Part shown: positions 1-8,051 of the stretch, one piece after another
Layout: each line of letters starts with the position of its first letter
How positions within the stretch are numbered: the first letter of the stretch is position 1
From: Rhodanobacter sp. 7MK24
Lineage (GTDB): Bacteria > Pseudomonadota > Gammaproteobacteria > Xanthomonadales > Rhodanobacteraceae
DNA length: 64,000 nucleotides
NCBI RefSeq assembly: GCF_014842995.1
Contig: NZ_JACYXL010000011.1
Span: 124,001-188,000, forward strand
Direction of reading: 5' to 3'
Notes under the pieces: model-generated
Databases searched by the model: none
What the model was told of the DNA's origin: nothing
The model's input: only the letters and a program-made list of their open reading frames with translations
Translations under genes and position numbers: made by a program

Positions 1-1044
1 CGGTGCGGCGGTTCGTGTGTAGCAGAAGACGGTATCGCCGCCACCGCCGGAAAAGAAGCTGTTGATGCCAAGCCGCTTGCCGAACGCCTCGTTCAATTCA
101 TTGGCCGCATGCTGCAGGAACCACGTGCTCGGTGCTACCGCGTGCGCTGGAATCCGGAAGCCGGGCTGCGTTTCGTCGAAGCCCAGTCTTTCGACATGCA
201 GTTCCGCACCCAGCACATCCGCCATCAATGACGCGTACCTTCGTTCATCGGCACCGGGTACGGGCGTGACTAGATTGCAACATGCCACGCGTGCGTTCGC
301 GTCTTGCAGGCAGGCGGCGACGATGGAGGAGTCCAGTCCTCCGGACAGCTCAAGCAGAAGGGATTGATCCGTCTCGGCCCAGCGCTTCACCGTGGATGAC
401 ACCGCACTTCGAACGTCGGCTTGAGCCTCAAACCTGTCGCGATGTCTGCGCGATGGGGCGACGAATGGCCATGGCGACCACGCTTGCTCCAAGGAATACC
501 GGTTTCCCCGTACGTGGAGTTGGCAACCCGGCAGCAGTTCGCGCAGACCGGCAAGACCGGTGCGCCCGGCCTTGTGGTGCGGGTAGATCAGGTGGCCGCC
601 GATGAAATCCCAGTCAATTGCCCTGCTGTACAGACCCGACCGCTCCGCGATCGTTATGTCCGAGGTGATGAAGCGCTTGCTGGGCGAGTAGACGCAGTCG
701 ACACCGCCAGACGGATCGCGCATGACCGTCGCGGCATCCGAATCACGTCCGGATGGCTGCAGAAGCAAGTATTCGCCCCAGAAATTGTCGACGAAGAAAT
801 CGACGAGTCGGCGTGGGGAGGAAAGGCGGGACAAATCCGAACTTCCATCCGCGCGCGGAAAGGCATGTCCGACCAGCGCGCCAACGGATGCAAGAGAGAG
901 TACGGGTGTGTCTCCATCGGCATACAGGTCGATACACCCCAAGGCCAGCTTGTGGTGAAGCCCGAGCTCTTGCAGTCTCTCATCGATACATGCGCCATCC
1001 TCTCTCCGGCCACACCCGTCGAGCAATGCGATGTATCGGTACAT
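1..1044 (-). CDS. Lasso peptide cyclase (C protein, asparagine-synthetase-like), partial
   Basis: Macrolactam synthetase of a lasso-peptide pathway: it adenylates the side-chain carboxylate of an Asp/Glu in the core peptide so that the new N-terminal amine can attack and close the ring. The reading frame is open from an ATG at 1044 to the window edge (348 codons; the family is usually about 570-600 residues), so the 3' part is missing. The synthetase P-loop SGGLDSS sits at residues 234-240, and a later SGGGGDTVF stretch fits the AsnB fold. There is no Cys2 nucleophile, so the N-terminal glutaminase is not active, as is normal for lasso C proteins. The start codon overlaps the stop of the B gene (TGATG), which implies translational coupling. 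The identification rests on the AsnB domain together with its neighbours. Confidence 0.9.
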   Translation of the reverse strand, partial: MYRYIALLDGCGRREDGACIDERLQELGLHHKLALGCIDLYADGDTPVLSLASVGALVGHAFPRADGSSDLSRLSSPRRLVDFFVDNFWGEYLLLQPSGRDSDAATVMRDPSGGVDCVYSPSKRFITSDITIAERSGLYSRAIDWDFIGGHLIYPHHKAGRTGLAGLRELLPGCQLHVRGNRYSLEQAWSPWPFVAPSRRHRDRFEAQADVRSAVSSTVKRWAETDQSLLLELSGGLDSSIVAACLQDANARVACCNLVTPVPGADERRYASLMADVLGAELHVERLGFDETQPGFRIPAHAVAPSTWFLQHAANELNEAFGKRLGINSFFSGGGGDTVFCYTRTAAP

Positions 1045-1727
1045 CACACGATCCGTATCGGCGTGTGCGTGATGGCATTGCCCACGGTATCGTTCAAGAC
1101 GATGTCATCCACCTGCACCCAGCAGTGTGCGGAGAAGGGATCGAGAGCGATTCCGAACACGACATGCGCATGAATCCGCCTTCTGAGCAGGAATTTCGTC
1201 ATCGCGACGGAATCCAGCAGGCAACGCATCTCAATCGGTACATAAAGGCGTGCACGACGGAATATGGCGGCTGCTTCAGAGAGTCGTCGCTCCGAAAATT
1301 CTGCAAGCGCCCCAGTGCCCGCGGTCTGGATGCGCCTTTCAGCTGCAAGGCCGTCGAGGAGGTTCTTGAGCGTGGAAATCTTCAGCTTTATCCGTGTGAT
1401 CAGGACGATTGCGAAAACCTCCATCAGCTCTGAGACGCGAAGTTTCCGCGACGGAAGCGATGCTTCCATGGCGCTGCGAATGACGGGCTCGATGCTTGGA
1501 CTGTCGCCAGTCATCGGATGCAATGGTTCAACGAGGATGCGGCGTTCCACCAATGTGCTTATGTCCGGACCGGGACACTCAGCTCCATCCAGGTAGGCAA
1601 CCAGCGCCTGTTCCATCAGGAATGGCAACTGGAAGTACCGATCATCGCCGACGTCCAGAAAGACCAGCCTATCGTCGACCCTGCAGTACGAAAGATCGTC
1701 ACGCAACACGTAGCGGGTCATGCCCAT
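1044..1727 (-). CDS. Lasso peptide B protein (RRE plus transglutaminase-like leader peptidase)
   Basis: Removes the leader from the lasso precursor. The 227-residue protein has two parts. Residues 1-70 look like a PqqD-type RiPP recognition element (DDRLVFLDVGDDRYFQL), which would bind the leader. Residues 140-227 match the transglutaminase-core protease, with a plausible Cys-His-Asp triad at C169 (EMRCLLDS), H201 (SAHCWVQVDD) and D213 (VLND). Fusion of RRE and protease in one chain is usual in proteobacterial clusters. A GAGGG motif is only 2-3 nt from the first ATG but 8-9 nt from the ATG at 1721, so translation may begin at 1721. It lies between the precursor gene and the cyclase gene and overlaps the cyclase start by one base. 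Confidence 0.9.
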   Translation of the reverse strand: MGMTRYVLRDDLSYCRVDDRLVFLDVGDDRYFQLPFLMEQALVAYLDGAECPGPDISTLVERRILVEPLHPMTGDSPSIEPVIRSAMEASLPSRKLRVSELMEVFAIVLITRIKLKISTLKNLLDGLAAERRIQTAGTGALAEFSERRLSEAAAIFRRARLYVPIEMRCLLDSVAMTKFLLRRRIHAHVVFGIALDPFSAHCWVQVDDIVLNDTVGNAITHTPIRIV

Positions 1728-1741
1728 ATCCCTCGAAGGAG

Positions 1742-1771
1742 AAGGGACGCGCCCGGCGGGGCGCGTCCCTT
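1742..1771 (-). terminator. GC-rich hairpin between lasso precursor and B gene
   Basis: Perfect 13-bp inverted repeat (arms 1742-1754 and 1759-1771, 4-nt loop) starting a few bases after the precursor stop. On the transcribed strand it is followed by pyrimidine-rich but not pure-U sequence. It therefore looks like an attenuator or an mRNA 3'-end stabiliser rather than a complete terminator. Such an element would keep precursor mRNA more abundant than mRNA for the processing enzymes. Confidence 0.7.
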
Positions 1772-1775
1772 GGAC

Positions 1776-1916
1776 TCAGTCCTGAGAAATTCCCGCGGGG
1801 CTGAAGCCGCCAATGACTTCGTTCGTCAGCGGGCCGCCCTGGGTTTCGACGCTGGCGATGCCGAGCACGGTGACGTCTTCCGACGCGGTGGTGTCGATGT
1901 TTTCGTTTGTGTTCAT
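1776..1916 (-). CDS. Xanthomonin-like lasso peptide precursor (A)
   Basis: Encodes a 46-residue precursor. The ATG at 1916 is chosen because an AGGAG site (1923-1927) lies 6 nt upstream; the longer frame starting at 1958 has no such site. The predicted leader is 26 residues and ends ASVETQ, with the Thr at position -2 that lasso leader peptidases require. The predicted core is GGPLTNE-VIGGFSPAGISQD: Gly1 with Glu7 as the only acidic residue within ring distance (positions 8 and 9 are Val and Ile), so ring closure should give a seven-residue macrolactam. From memory, xanthomonin from Xanthomonas has core GGPLAGEEIGGFNVPG followed by ISEE, so the ring start, Ile9, GGF and the ISxx tail coincide. 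Seven-membered rings are rare among lasso peptides. B and C genes follow directly. The processed C-terminus cannot be read from sequence. Confidence 0.93.
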   Translation of the reverse strand: MNTNENIDTTASEDVTVLGIASVETQGGPLTNEVIGGFSPAGISQD

Positions 1917-1933
1917 CTCAGTCTCCTGCAGTC

Positions 1934-1956
1934 GCGTCATGGCAATTCCATGACGC
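1934..1956. promoter_or_regulatory. Palindrome in the leader region of the lasso operon
   Basis: Perfect 9-bp inverted repeat with a 5-nt centre (gcgtcatgg, caatt, ccatgacgc) ending 17 bp upstream of the precursor ATG. Partial further pairing comes from the flanking tgca sequences. It could be a regulator operator, for example for the GntR-type protein encoded upstream, or a hairpin in the 5' UTR. The sequence alone does not decide between these. Confidence 0.5.
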
Positions 1957-1990
1957 ATGCAGCGTAGGAGCCGGGAATTTTGATTTTCAA

Positions 1991-2021
1991 ATGATTATTG
2001 CGCTGTCAGACGATGATTATT
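1991..2021. promoter_or_regulatory. Paired direct repeats upstream of lasso operon
   Basis: The 9-mer atgattatt occurs at 1991-1999 and 2013-2021. The copies start 22 bp apart, about two helical turns, in an A/T-rich stretch upstream of the lasso precursor. This spacing suits cooperative binding of a regulator on one DNA face. No confident -35/-10 pair was found nearby; TTGAAA on the minus strand just downstream of the repeats is a possible -35. The remaining upstream DNA to 2216 holds no convincing gene and no second precursor. Confidence 0.35.
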
Positions 2022-2216
2022 CCGGAGGCGTGATGGCTGTCCTCCTTACGGCGGATTCTGCCTCGATGCTTCTTCGGTTGGCGTGCGCCGGAGAGGTCTG
2101 ACCAAGGCGTCGCATCGTCTTTCATATGCAAGCAATGGAAGCATCTTCAATGCCCTGGGTCGTCCTATGCCTTTCCGCGACACAACGATCCACAAGAGCA
2201 TGGAATGGGATGTTGT

Positions 2217-2846
2217 TTAGTGCAGGTAATCGCTGCGGTCATTCAGCAACGCCACGATGCGCGGAACGATTTTCTTCCTGCGTTCGTGATAATCGCGCAG
2301 CGCGGATTTCAGCGACGGGATATCGCGTGTCTGCCAATACCGGTTCAATTCCGAGAGTTCTTCGAAACCGTGCCCGAGCAATCCCTGCTTGGCGCGACGT
2401 ATTGGCGCCAGTCGGTCGTTGGCCTGCTTTACGGCATGGTGCAGGGATCGGTGGGCAGTCGCGCGCGCGATCGCATCGAACAATTGCCACGTCGACTTGG
2501 CCAGATCGCTGTCGGCAGACACAGGCTCCAGCCGCTCTGCTTTTCGTGCCGCCGGTGCTGCACCGATATCGCATGCCATCAGCAGCAGGCGTTCCATCCA
2601 GTCATAGAGGTCGCGCATGCCGACTTCGGTGAGCAACGGAACATGCAGTCCGCCGCGGGCATGGTCGACGACCAGCGCCTCACCGACCAGGCGGTACAGG
2701 GCAAATCGAACCGGCGTAGGGCTGGTCTTGAACTCTGTGGCGAGCCCGGTCGGATCAATCCGTTGCCCGGGTGCGTAGCGTCCTGAGCGCAGGGCACGCC
2801 GGACCTGTTCGTAGACAAATGCGCTCTTGGAGTGGATCGCATCCAT
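2217..2846 (-). CDS. GntR-family transcriptional regulator
   Basis: A 209-residue protein with an N-terminal winged helix (about residues 5-70). The pattern VYEQVRRALRSGRYAPGQRI, then LATEFKTSPTPVRFALYRL, then a wing ending in GGLHVPLL is characteristic of GntR. The C-terminal part is alpha-helical and resembles a short FCD-type ligand domain (TEVGMRDLYDWMERLLLMA), but no ligand can be inferred. The ATG at 2846 is preceded by GGAG at 7 nt. The same frame stays open upstream as an artefact overlapping the next gene and is not used. It lies directly upstream of the lasso genes on the same strand, so it may regulate them; this is inferred from position only. Confidence 0.8.
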   Translation of the reverse strand: MDAIHSKSAFVYEQVRRALRSGRYAPGQRIDPTGLATEFKTSPTPVRFALYRLVGEALVVDHARGGLHVPLLTEVGMRDLYDWMERLLLMACDIGAAPAARKAERLEPVSADSDLAKSTWQLFDAIARATAHRSLHHAVKQANDRLAPIRRAKQGLLGHGFEELSELNRYWQTRDIPSLKSALRDYHERRKKIVPRIVALLNDRSDYLH

Positions 2847-3016
2847 TGCTTGACTCCATGTCTGCGGATGGTTGACTCCTTGGCGGATGGTACACGGATC
2901 CGGCGTTTCGCAAGATATTTCGACTTTCGTTTGACGGAAAGTGCAGACGAAGGCATGCGCAGCCAACCCCGCTACGCCGATGGCTCGCTGTGGAATCGCG
3001 CAAGCGCAACGCTGGC

Positions 3017-4324
3017 CTATCGATGCGCTCTCTTTGAAAAGAGTGTTCGCACGATCAGAAAGCCCAGCAGCGGAATGGCGATCGCGTAGACGTACTGCGT
3101 ACGCGACACACCGATGCCGAACGGAAACCAGATGCCCGGGATGCCGATCGTATCGAGCAGTTCGCTGCCGAACAGCGCGGCCATGATCGCGGCCAGCGTG
3201 ACGAGCGACAGGACGCACATCGGGCCGCCACGGGCGATGCGCACGCCGATCACGACGAACAGCGCGATCGAGGCCAGCCGGCTGGCGCTGGTCCAGCTCG
3301 CCGAGTGGATTGCCACGCCGATCATTCCGACGACTGCCAGTGCCAGCGCCGCTGCATCGACGCTTGACCACGGACGTGGGCACCAGCGGTTCCACGCGCA
3401 TGTCCAGGCGGCCACTGTCGGTATCCACATCACCGACGCCAGCCACGCATAGGTGGCCAGGCCTTCCAGATCGGTCCACGCGACGATCGCGTTGTTGAGG
3501 CGCGCGGCTGCCATGAGCGCGAGCGCAATGCCGGCGAAGAACAGGAAGCCCCTGCGGCGGCTGCGCGACCGGCACCCGATCGCCAGGGCGACGAGCGCCA
3601 GCATGGCGATCGGTTCGACCACCTCGACGATGTAGCCGGCGATGGTCCGTTCCCATTGCACGCGGTGCAGTGCGTCGCTGACGGGACGAGGAGCCAGCAT
3701 GGGAGCGGTATGCATGCCGCCGCCGTCGGGGCTGGCCGCCGAACTTGGATCCATGTAGGTGCGGACCGCGAGCACGCCGCGGCTGCCTGCCGCATCGGCA
3801 GGCAGGGCGAACTGCAGCGGCCGCGTGCCGACGACGCGCGGCGTCCCGCCGAGCCGGCCCGATCCGCCCAGCAACCGGCCATTCCAATACAGTTCGTAAC
3901 CATCTTCGACGAGGGTGGGTCCGAGGATGTCCCACGACGCGCGTCCGGCCGGTACGGTTACCGTGCGCCGGTACCAGGCGTAGCCGTGATAGCCGGGATG
4001 GCCGTGCGCCATCCAGCCGCCCACGTAGTCGGGCAGGCCCACGTCGCCGTCGTGGCTGCCCGGCAGGGTGGTCATGTCGACGGTCTCCCAGCCGCTGTCG
4101 TCGGTGCCGGCAGCGGCCCAACGCGAGTCGTCGCCGATGTGGAATCGCCAGGTGCCGTCGAGCAGGATGGCGGAGGCGCGCAGCGCCGGCGGATCGGGTC
4201 GGCCGCCGCTCGCCAGATCGGCGATCACGATGGCCAGGGCTGCCAGCGTTGCCATGACGATGCCGACGATGAGCTTGCGTTGGGGCGCGTCCATCGACGG
4301 TGCCGTCGCTATCGGTTGGGACAT
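3017..4324 (-). CDS. Seven-TM membrane protein with extracytoplasmic galactose-binding-like domain
   Basis: A 435-residue protein whose architecture matches 7TMR-DISM sensors. There is one N-terminal membrane segment (residues 17-37), then an extracytoplasmic beta-sandwich (about 45-215) of the kind found in family 2 glycosidases (LLDGTWRFHIGDD, GYAWYRRTVTVP, DGYELYWNGRLLGG). Seven hydrophobic helices follow to the C-terminus. No kinase, cyclase or other output domain follows the seventh helix, so any signalling would need a partner. The start at MSQPIAT (4324) is preferred over the longer frame from 4384, but its Shine-Dalgarno site is weak. It lies upstream of the GntR gene with a 170-bp gap. 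Its role is unknown; sensing a carbohydrate or glycan is an inference from the fold. Confidence 0.65.
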   Translation of the reverse strand: MSQPIATAPSMDAPQRKLIVGIVMATLAALAIVIADLASGGRPDPPALRASAILLDGTWRFHIGDDSRWAAAGTDDSGWETVDMTTLPGSHDGDVGLPDYVGGWMAHGHPGYHGYAWYRRTVTVPAGRASWDILGPTLVEDGYELYWNGRLLGGSGRLGGTPRVVGTRPLQFALPADAAGSRGVLAVRTYMDPSSAASPDGGGMHTAPMLAPRPVSDALHRVQWERTIAGYIVEVVEPIAMLALVALAIGCRSRSRRRGFLFFAGIALALMAAARLNNAIVAWTDLEGLATYAWLASVMWIPTVAAWTCAWNRWCPRPWSSVDAAALALAVVGMIGVAIHSASWTSASRLASIALFVVIGVRIARGGPMCVLSLVTLAAIMAALFGSELLDTIGIPGIWFPFGIGVSRTQYVYAIAIPLLGFLIVRTLFSKRAHR

Positions 4325-4432
4325 TCTGCAATGACCTCGTCGCAGGATTTCGATGCCAGCCAGCAAGCTACCGTTGAAAATCACTTAGATAGTAGCATTG
4401 GGATCGCAGTCTGAAGGCTCAGGCAATCCCGC

Positions 4433-5041
4433 ATGTCGCCCGCGCACGGTCATCTGACGCCACGGCCGGTTGCCGCCATCCGCTTGGATGGCGGGCGGTT
4501 GTGCCTGGATTTCGTCAACACCATCCATGACCGCCATGCGGTGCAGATCGAGGACTACCTGCAGGAGCCGCGACGCTTCATCGAATGGTGTGCCCACAGC
4601 GGAGCGCTGCATGTGGCCGAAGGCATCCCTGTGCCGCGCGCCGCGCGCGAACGCACCGCATTGATGCGCGAGGTGACGACCCTGCGTGATCAGCTGCATG
4701 CGTTGTTCGCCGCGCGGATCGATGGTCTGAGGCTACCTGCGAGTGCCGTGCGTGGCCTCGACCACTGGTTGCATCTGGCTTGGGCCGGGCAGTCGCTCGG
4801 CGCGGACGCTCGGCTGCATTGGCGCGCCGATGCCCGTAACGCGCGGTTGCCGCTGAAGCGCATCGCGCTCGATGCGTTGGACTTGCTTGGCGATCCGGCC
4901 GCCTCGCGGCTTCGTCGCTGCGCCAATACCGCTTCGTGCGGCTGGCTGTTCCTCGATACCAGCAAGAATCAACGACGCCGCTGGTGCGCCATGGAAACTT
5001 GCGGTACCGCCGACAAGATGCGGCGTTACCGCCAAGACTGA
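4433..5041 (+). CDS. ABATE/CGNR zinc-finger protein
   Basis: A 202-residue member of the CGNR family of putative DNA-binding regulators. The N-terminal ABATE domain shows the diagnostic LDGGRLCLDFVNT motif near residue 19. The C-terminus has the zinc-finger pattern with cysteines in RRCANTASCGWLF and RWCAMETCGTADKMRRYR; the CGNR signature appears here as CGTA. It is divergently oriented from the 7TM gene, so the 110-bp spacer at 4325-4432 should hold promoters for both. The family is often autoregulatory and linked to stress or sugar responses, but nothing here fixes its target. Confidence 0.85.
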   Translation: MSPAHGHLTPRPVAAIRLDGGRLCLDFVNTIHDRHAVQIEDYLQEPRRFIEWCAHSGALHVAEGIPVPRAARERTALMREVTTLRDQLHALFAARIDGLRLPASAVRGLDHWLHLAWAGQSLGADARLHWRADARNARLPLKRIALDALDLLGDPAASRLRRCANTASCGWLFLDTSKNQRRRWCAMETCGTADKMRRYRQD

Positions 5042-5321
5042 CAAACGGCTGCTGATCCCGGTGCTCGCAGGCGAGCGGATTGCTGTCTGGTCGCCAACAG
5101 GCCGGGTTCTTGCCGAGGCGGTCAAGCAAGAGGGCTGCCTCTTCAAGTTCTTTCGCTTCCCCGTGGCAGGCCCGCGCAGTGAGGGATGGCGGTACTTCCC
5201 TTCATGGCGAGGACTATTGAGCGCAGCTATCCCGCAGACAGCTCTGCCCTAGTAGGATTGCGGTTCGCCGTGGGCCATCGCAGCCCTCGGCATCCTTGAA
5301 CCTTGCCATCGGATACTACCC

Positions 5322-5933
5322 ATGAATCTGCACCGCACCTTGCTTGTCGCCGCGCTGGCTGCCGCTACCGGCCTTTCCTTCGCCCCTGCCGCGTCGGCGC
5401 AGGGCGCTGCCGCCCCTGCCGCCAACCCGCTGGGTGGCAGCGCGGTGCCGGGCGTGTGCATGCTCTCGCGCGAGGCGGTGTTCGCGCAGTCCAAGGTGGG
5501 CCAGGCCGCGAGCGATCACCTGAAGTCGCTGGCGCAGCAGCAGCAGCAGTCGCTGGAAGCCCAAGGCAAGCCGCTGGACGCAGACATCCAGGCGTTCCAG
5601 CAGAAGGCTGCCTCGTTGACCGAGGCGCAGCGCCAGCAGCAGGGCCAGGCGCTGCAGCAGCGCATGCAGACCCTCAAGGCACAGGAGGATGAGCTCAACC
5701 AGCGCATCCAGCTGACCCGCGGCAAGGTGATGGAGCAGATCGGCCAGCAGGCGCAGCCCATCGTCAACAGCACATACAGCAGCCACCATTGCGGCCTGCT
5801 GCTGAACCGCGACGCGGTGCTTGGCGGCAACACCACCAATGACCTCACGCCCGAAGTGGTGAGCGGTCTGGACGGCAGGATCACCACGCTCAATTTCAAC
5901 CTGGAACCGCTGCCGGCCAATACCGGCAAGTAA
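5322..5933 (+). CDS. OmpH/Skp-like periplasmic protein
   Basis: A 203-residue secreted protein. The signal peptide ends near FAPAASAQG, followed by VCMLSREAVFAQSKVGQAASDHL, the typical OmpH start (a beta strand then a helix). A long Gln-rich helical hairpin covers residues 65-145 (QQQQQSLEAQ and following), the part of Skp that forms the tentacle-like coiled coil. It is not beside bamA and lpxD, where skp itself usually sits, so this is probably an extra paralogue; its clients are unknown. The 280 bp upstream (5042-5321) contains no recognisable gene. Confidence 0.75.
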   Translation: MNLHRTLLVAALAAATGLSFAPAASAQGAAAPAANPLGGSAVPGVCMLSREAVFAQSKVGQAASDHLKSLAQQQQQSLEAQGKPLDADIQAFQQKAASLTEAQRQQQGQALQQRMQTLKAQEDELNQRIQLTRGKVMEQIGQQAQPIVNSTYSSHHCGLLLNRDAVLGGNTTNDLTPEVVSGLDGRITTLNFNLEPLPANTGK

Positions 5934-6112
5934 GCGCCAGCGACGATGCAGCGAAACCGGATGGCTGTCGCACTGTGTGCGGCGGCCATTCTTTTTGTCT
6001 GCGCTACCACCATGAGGGGACGGTGCGATGGGCGCGGAATCGCGCACAACTGCCGGCAGCATGCGGCCCCGGTGCTAGAGTCGTCGACCAACCCCCCGCC
6101 GTGGAGCGCCTC

Positions 6113-7048
6113 ATGATCGCAAATGCCCTCTATCCCATCGGTACGCCCGGCCAACCCTGGGGGGCGGCTGAAGTTGCCGAGTGGCGCACATGGCAGCGCC
6201 GTCTGCGCAGTTACGGGGATGAAGTGCAGGACCGCATCATGGCGTTGCGCGCGAACTTCGAGGTGGCCGAATACGGCCGGCTGGAGTATTCGCCGGAAAG
6301 CTACCCGCTGTTCTTCGTGAAGAGCCGCGACTGGAGCGACGCGCTGCCCGTGATGCTGCTCACCGGTGGCGTGCACGGCTACGAAACCAGTGGCGTGCAT
6401 GGCGCGTTGCAATTCCTCGAACACGAAGCAGCCCGCTACGAGGGGCGCATCAACCTGCTGGCCGTGCCTTGCGTGAGTCCGTGGGGCTACGAGCGCATCC
6501 ATCGCTGGAACGCGGATGCGCTCGATCCCAACCGCAATTTCCGTGCGGACAGCCCGGCGCAGGAGTCCGCTGCGTTGTGGCGCCTGCTTTCGCCGTTGCG
6601 TGACACGGCGTGCATGCACATCGACCTGCATGAGACCACCGACACCGACGAGAGCGAATACCGCCCCGCGCTGGCCGCGCGCGACGGCAAGCCATTCCAG
6701 CCAGGCACCATTCCGGACGGCTTCTACCTGTGCGCGGACAGCGCGCGGCCGGAGCCGGACTTCCAGCAGGCGGTGATCGCCGAGGTGGCCAAGGTCACCC
6801 ACATCGCACCGGCCGATCCCGACGGCACCATCATCGGCTCGCCGGTGGTGGCGCATGGCGTGATCGAGTACGACTGCCGCAAGCTCGGCCTGTGCGCCGG
6901 CATCACCGATGCGCCTTACCGCACCACCACCGAGGTCTACCCGGACAGCCCGCGTGCCACGCCCGCGCAGTGCAACGATGCACAGGCCGCGGCTGTGCGT
7001 GCGGCGATCGACTACGCGCTGGCGTATCCGGCAAAGGCTTCCGCCTAA
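6113..7048 (+). CDS. M14-family zinc metallopeptidase (carboxypeptidase-like)
   Basis: A 311-residue cytoplasmic protein of the M14 carboxypeptidase / succinylglutamate desuccinylase fold. The zinc site is visible as HxxE in GGVHGYETSG (about residue 85) and a third ligand in HIDLHET (about residue 165). DPNRNF is the conserved Asn-Arg substrate-binding motif. The C-terminal TEVYPD supplies a likely catalytic Glu. The frame extends upstream to 5975, but translation from ATG 6113 removes a non-conserved, Arg/Pro-rich segment. No signal peptide is present. The substrate is unknown; peptide or N-acyl amino acid hydrolysis is the family expectation. Confidence 0.85.
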   Translation: MIANALYPIGTPGQPWGAAEVAEWRTWQRRLRSYGDEVQDRIMALRANFEVAEYGRLEYSPESYPLFFVKSRDWSDALPVMLLTGGVHGYETSGVHGALQFLEHEAARYEGRINLLAVPCVSPWGYERIHRWNADALDPNRNFRADSPAQESAALWRLLSPLRDTACMHIDLHETTDTDESEYRPALAARDGKPFQPGTIPDGFYLCADSARPEPDFQQAVIAEVAKVTHIAPADPDGTIIGSPVVAHGVIEYDCRKLGLCAGITDAPYRTTTEVYPDSPRATPAQCNDAQAAAVRAAIDYALAYPAKASA

Positions 7049-7104
7049 CGGCAAGGAGGGCGGAACACAGCCGGCTGGTTTCCACGTCGTGGATGCCCGA
7101 TGAC

Positions 7105-7515
7105 TCAGTTCGTGATGTCCCGACCCTGCGCGGGCTCGTTCAGCGACTTGTCGCGCCGGCAGACGGTCAGCGGCTCCGCCATCGCCTTGCGGATCAGCTG
7201 CACGCTGCGGGTACGTAGGTCGGCTTGCATGGACAGGCAGGCGCAACCGTAGCCGTGGTGGCCGCTGTTGGTCTCGACCCATTGTGCGTCGCCGAACTCG
7301 GGCCAGTCGCCCTTCGCCTGATGGCCGCCTTGCGTGGCGATGATCCAGGTGCCGTCGCGATCGGTCAGGCTGGCGTTTCCCGGCGTGGGGTTCTCGAACC
7401 AGCCGCAGCGTCGCTGCAGCTGTTGCGAGCTTGCTGCGATGGCTGGTGCCAGGGCGAGTCCGGACAGCAGGATGACGACGGGCATGATGACGCGACGAGT
7501 CGACAGCTGGCGCAT
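7105..7515 (-). CDS. DUF4087 secreted protein
   Basis: A 136-residue protein with an N-terminal signal peptide (MRQLSTRRVIMPVVILLSGL to an AxA site near residue 25). The mature domain matches DUF4087, with RRCGWFENPTPGN, DRDGTWIIATQGG and a Cys-containing HHGYGCACL motif. The four cysteines suggest disulfides in the periplasm. The start at 7515 is supported by a strong GGAGG site 6 nt upstream; the longer frame from 7782 is not coding. It is convergent with the M14 peptidase gene. The domain has no known function. Confidence 0.8.
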   Translation of the reverse strand: MRQLSTRRVIMPVVILLSGLALAPAIAASSQQLQRRCGWFENPTPGNASLTDRDGTWIIATQGGHQAKGDWPEFGDAQWVETNSGHHGYGCACLSMQADLRTRSVQLIRKAMAEPLTVCRRDKSLNEPAQGRDITN

Positions 7516-7651
7516 GGACGTCCTCCGGACAGGGCCGGGCGTGAGCATAGCGGGGGAAGATGGCCACGGGAGCCAGCGGCGGCGCATGTCGAGGTTCGGG
7601 GCATACTTGAATGACCATCCGGGGCACCCGGAGATATGGAGGAAGGCCGGC

Positions 7652-7954
7652 ATGTCGTTCGGATGGACGTTGTTTGGCACGATTGCACAGCTGCTGCTGG
7701 CGTACTTCCTGTTCATGCTCGTCGTTTTCTCCGCGGCCGGCGTCGCGAACGGCAGCCAGCTGGGCAAGCTCCAGCTCGGCATCCTGAACCTGTCGATCTA
7801 TCTGCTGCCGTCGCTGTGCGTGTTGAGCGCGGCCATCGTGGTGTACCTGTATCGGCACGGCGGCAGTGCGGCGTCGTATGGGTGGTATGCGATGCCGCTG
7901 GCTGCCACGGTGCTGTACCTGGGTTATGCCATCATCTTGGGTCACCGCACCTAG
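7652..7954 (+). CDS. Small three-helix membrane protein
   Basis: A 100-residue protein with three hydrophobic segments (residues 7-30, 42-65, 79-97). The start ATG 7652 has GGAGG at about 9 nt. It lies divergent to the DUF4087 gene and just upstream of the YciI gene. No family was recognised. Confidence 0.65.
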   Translation: MSFGWTLFGTIAQLLLAYFLFMLVVFSAAGVANGSQLGKLQLGILNLSIYLLPSLCVLSAAIVVYLYRHGGSAASYGWYAMPLAATVLYLGYAIILGHRT

Positions 7955-8051
7955 CCTGCTTCCGAGGCAACTCACGCAAACGCGGCCGATCGCCGATGCC
8001 GCCGATGTCGACGGACTGGTAGATCGGCGCCCCCGGATCACGGAGAGCACC

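Noticed and set aside
1917..1958. Longer start for the lasso precursor
   Set aside because: The extension lacks a ribosome-binding site and crosses the palindrome, whereas ATG 1916 has AGGAG at 6 nt.
2034..2099. 21-codon plus-strand ORF with GGAGG before the ATG, upstream of the lasso operon
   Set aside because: It has no leader or core features, lies on the strand opposite to the lasso genes and resembles no known peptide.
2217..4331. 704-codon ORF suggesting a large GntR fusion protein
   Set aside because: Only the last 209 residues form a regulator with its own ATG and ribosome-binding site. The rest is an out-of-frame shadow of the 7TM gene.
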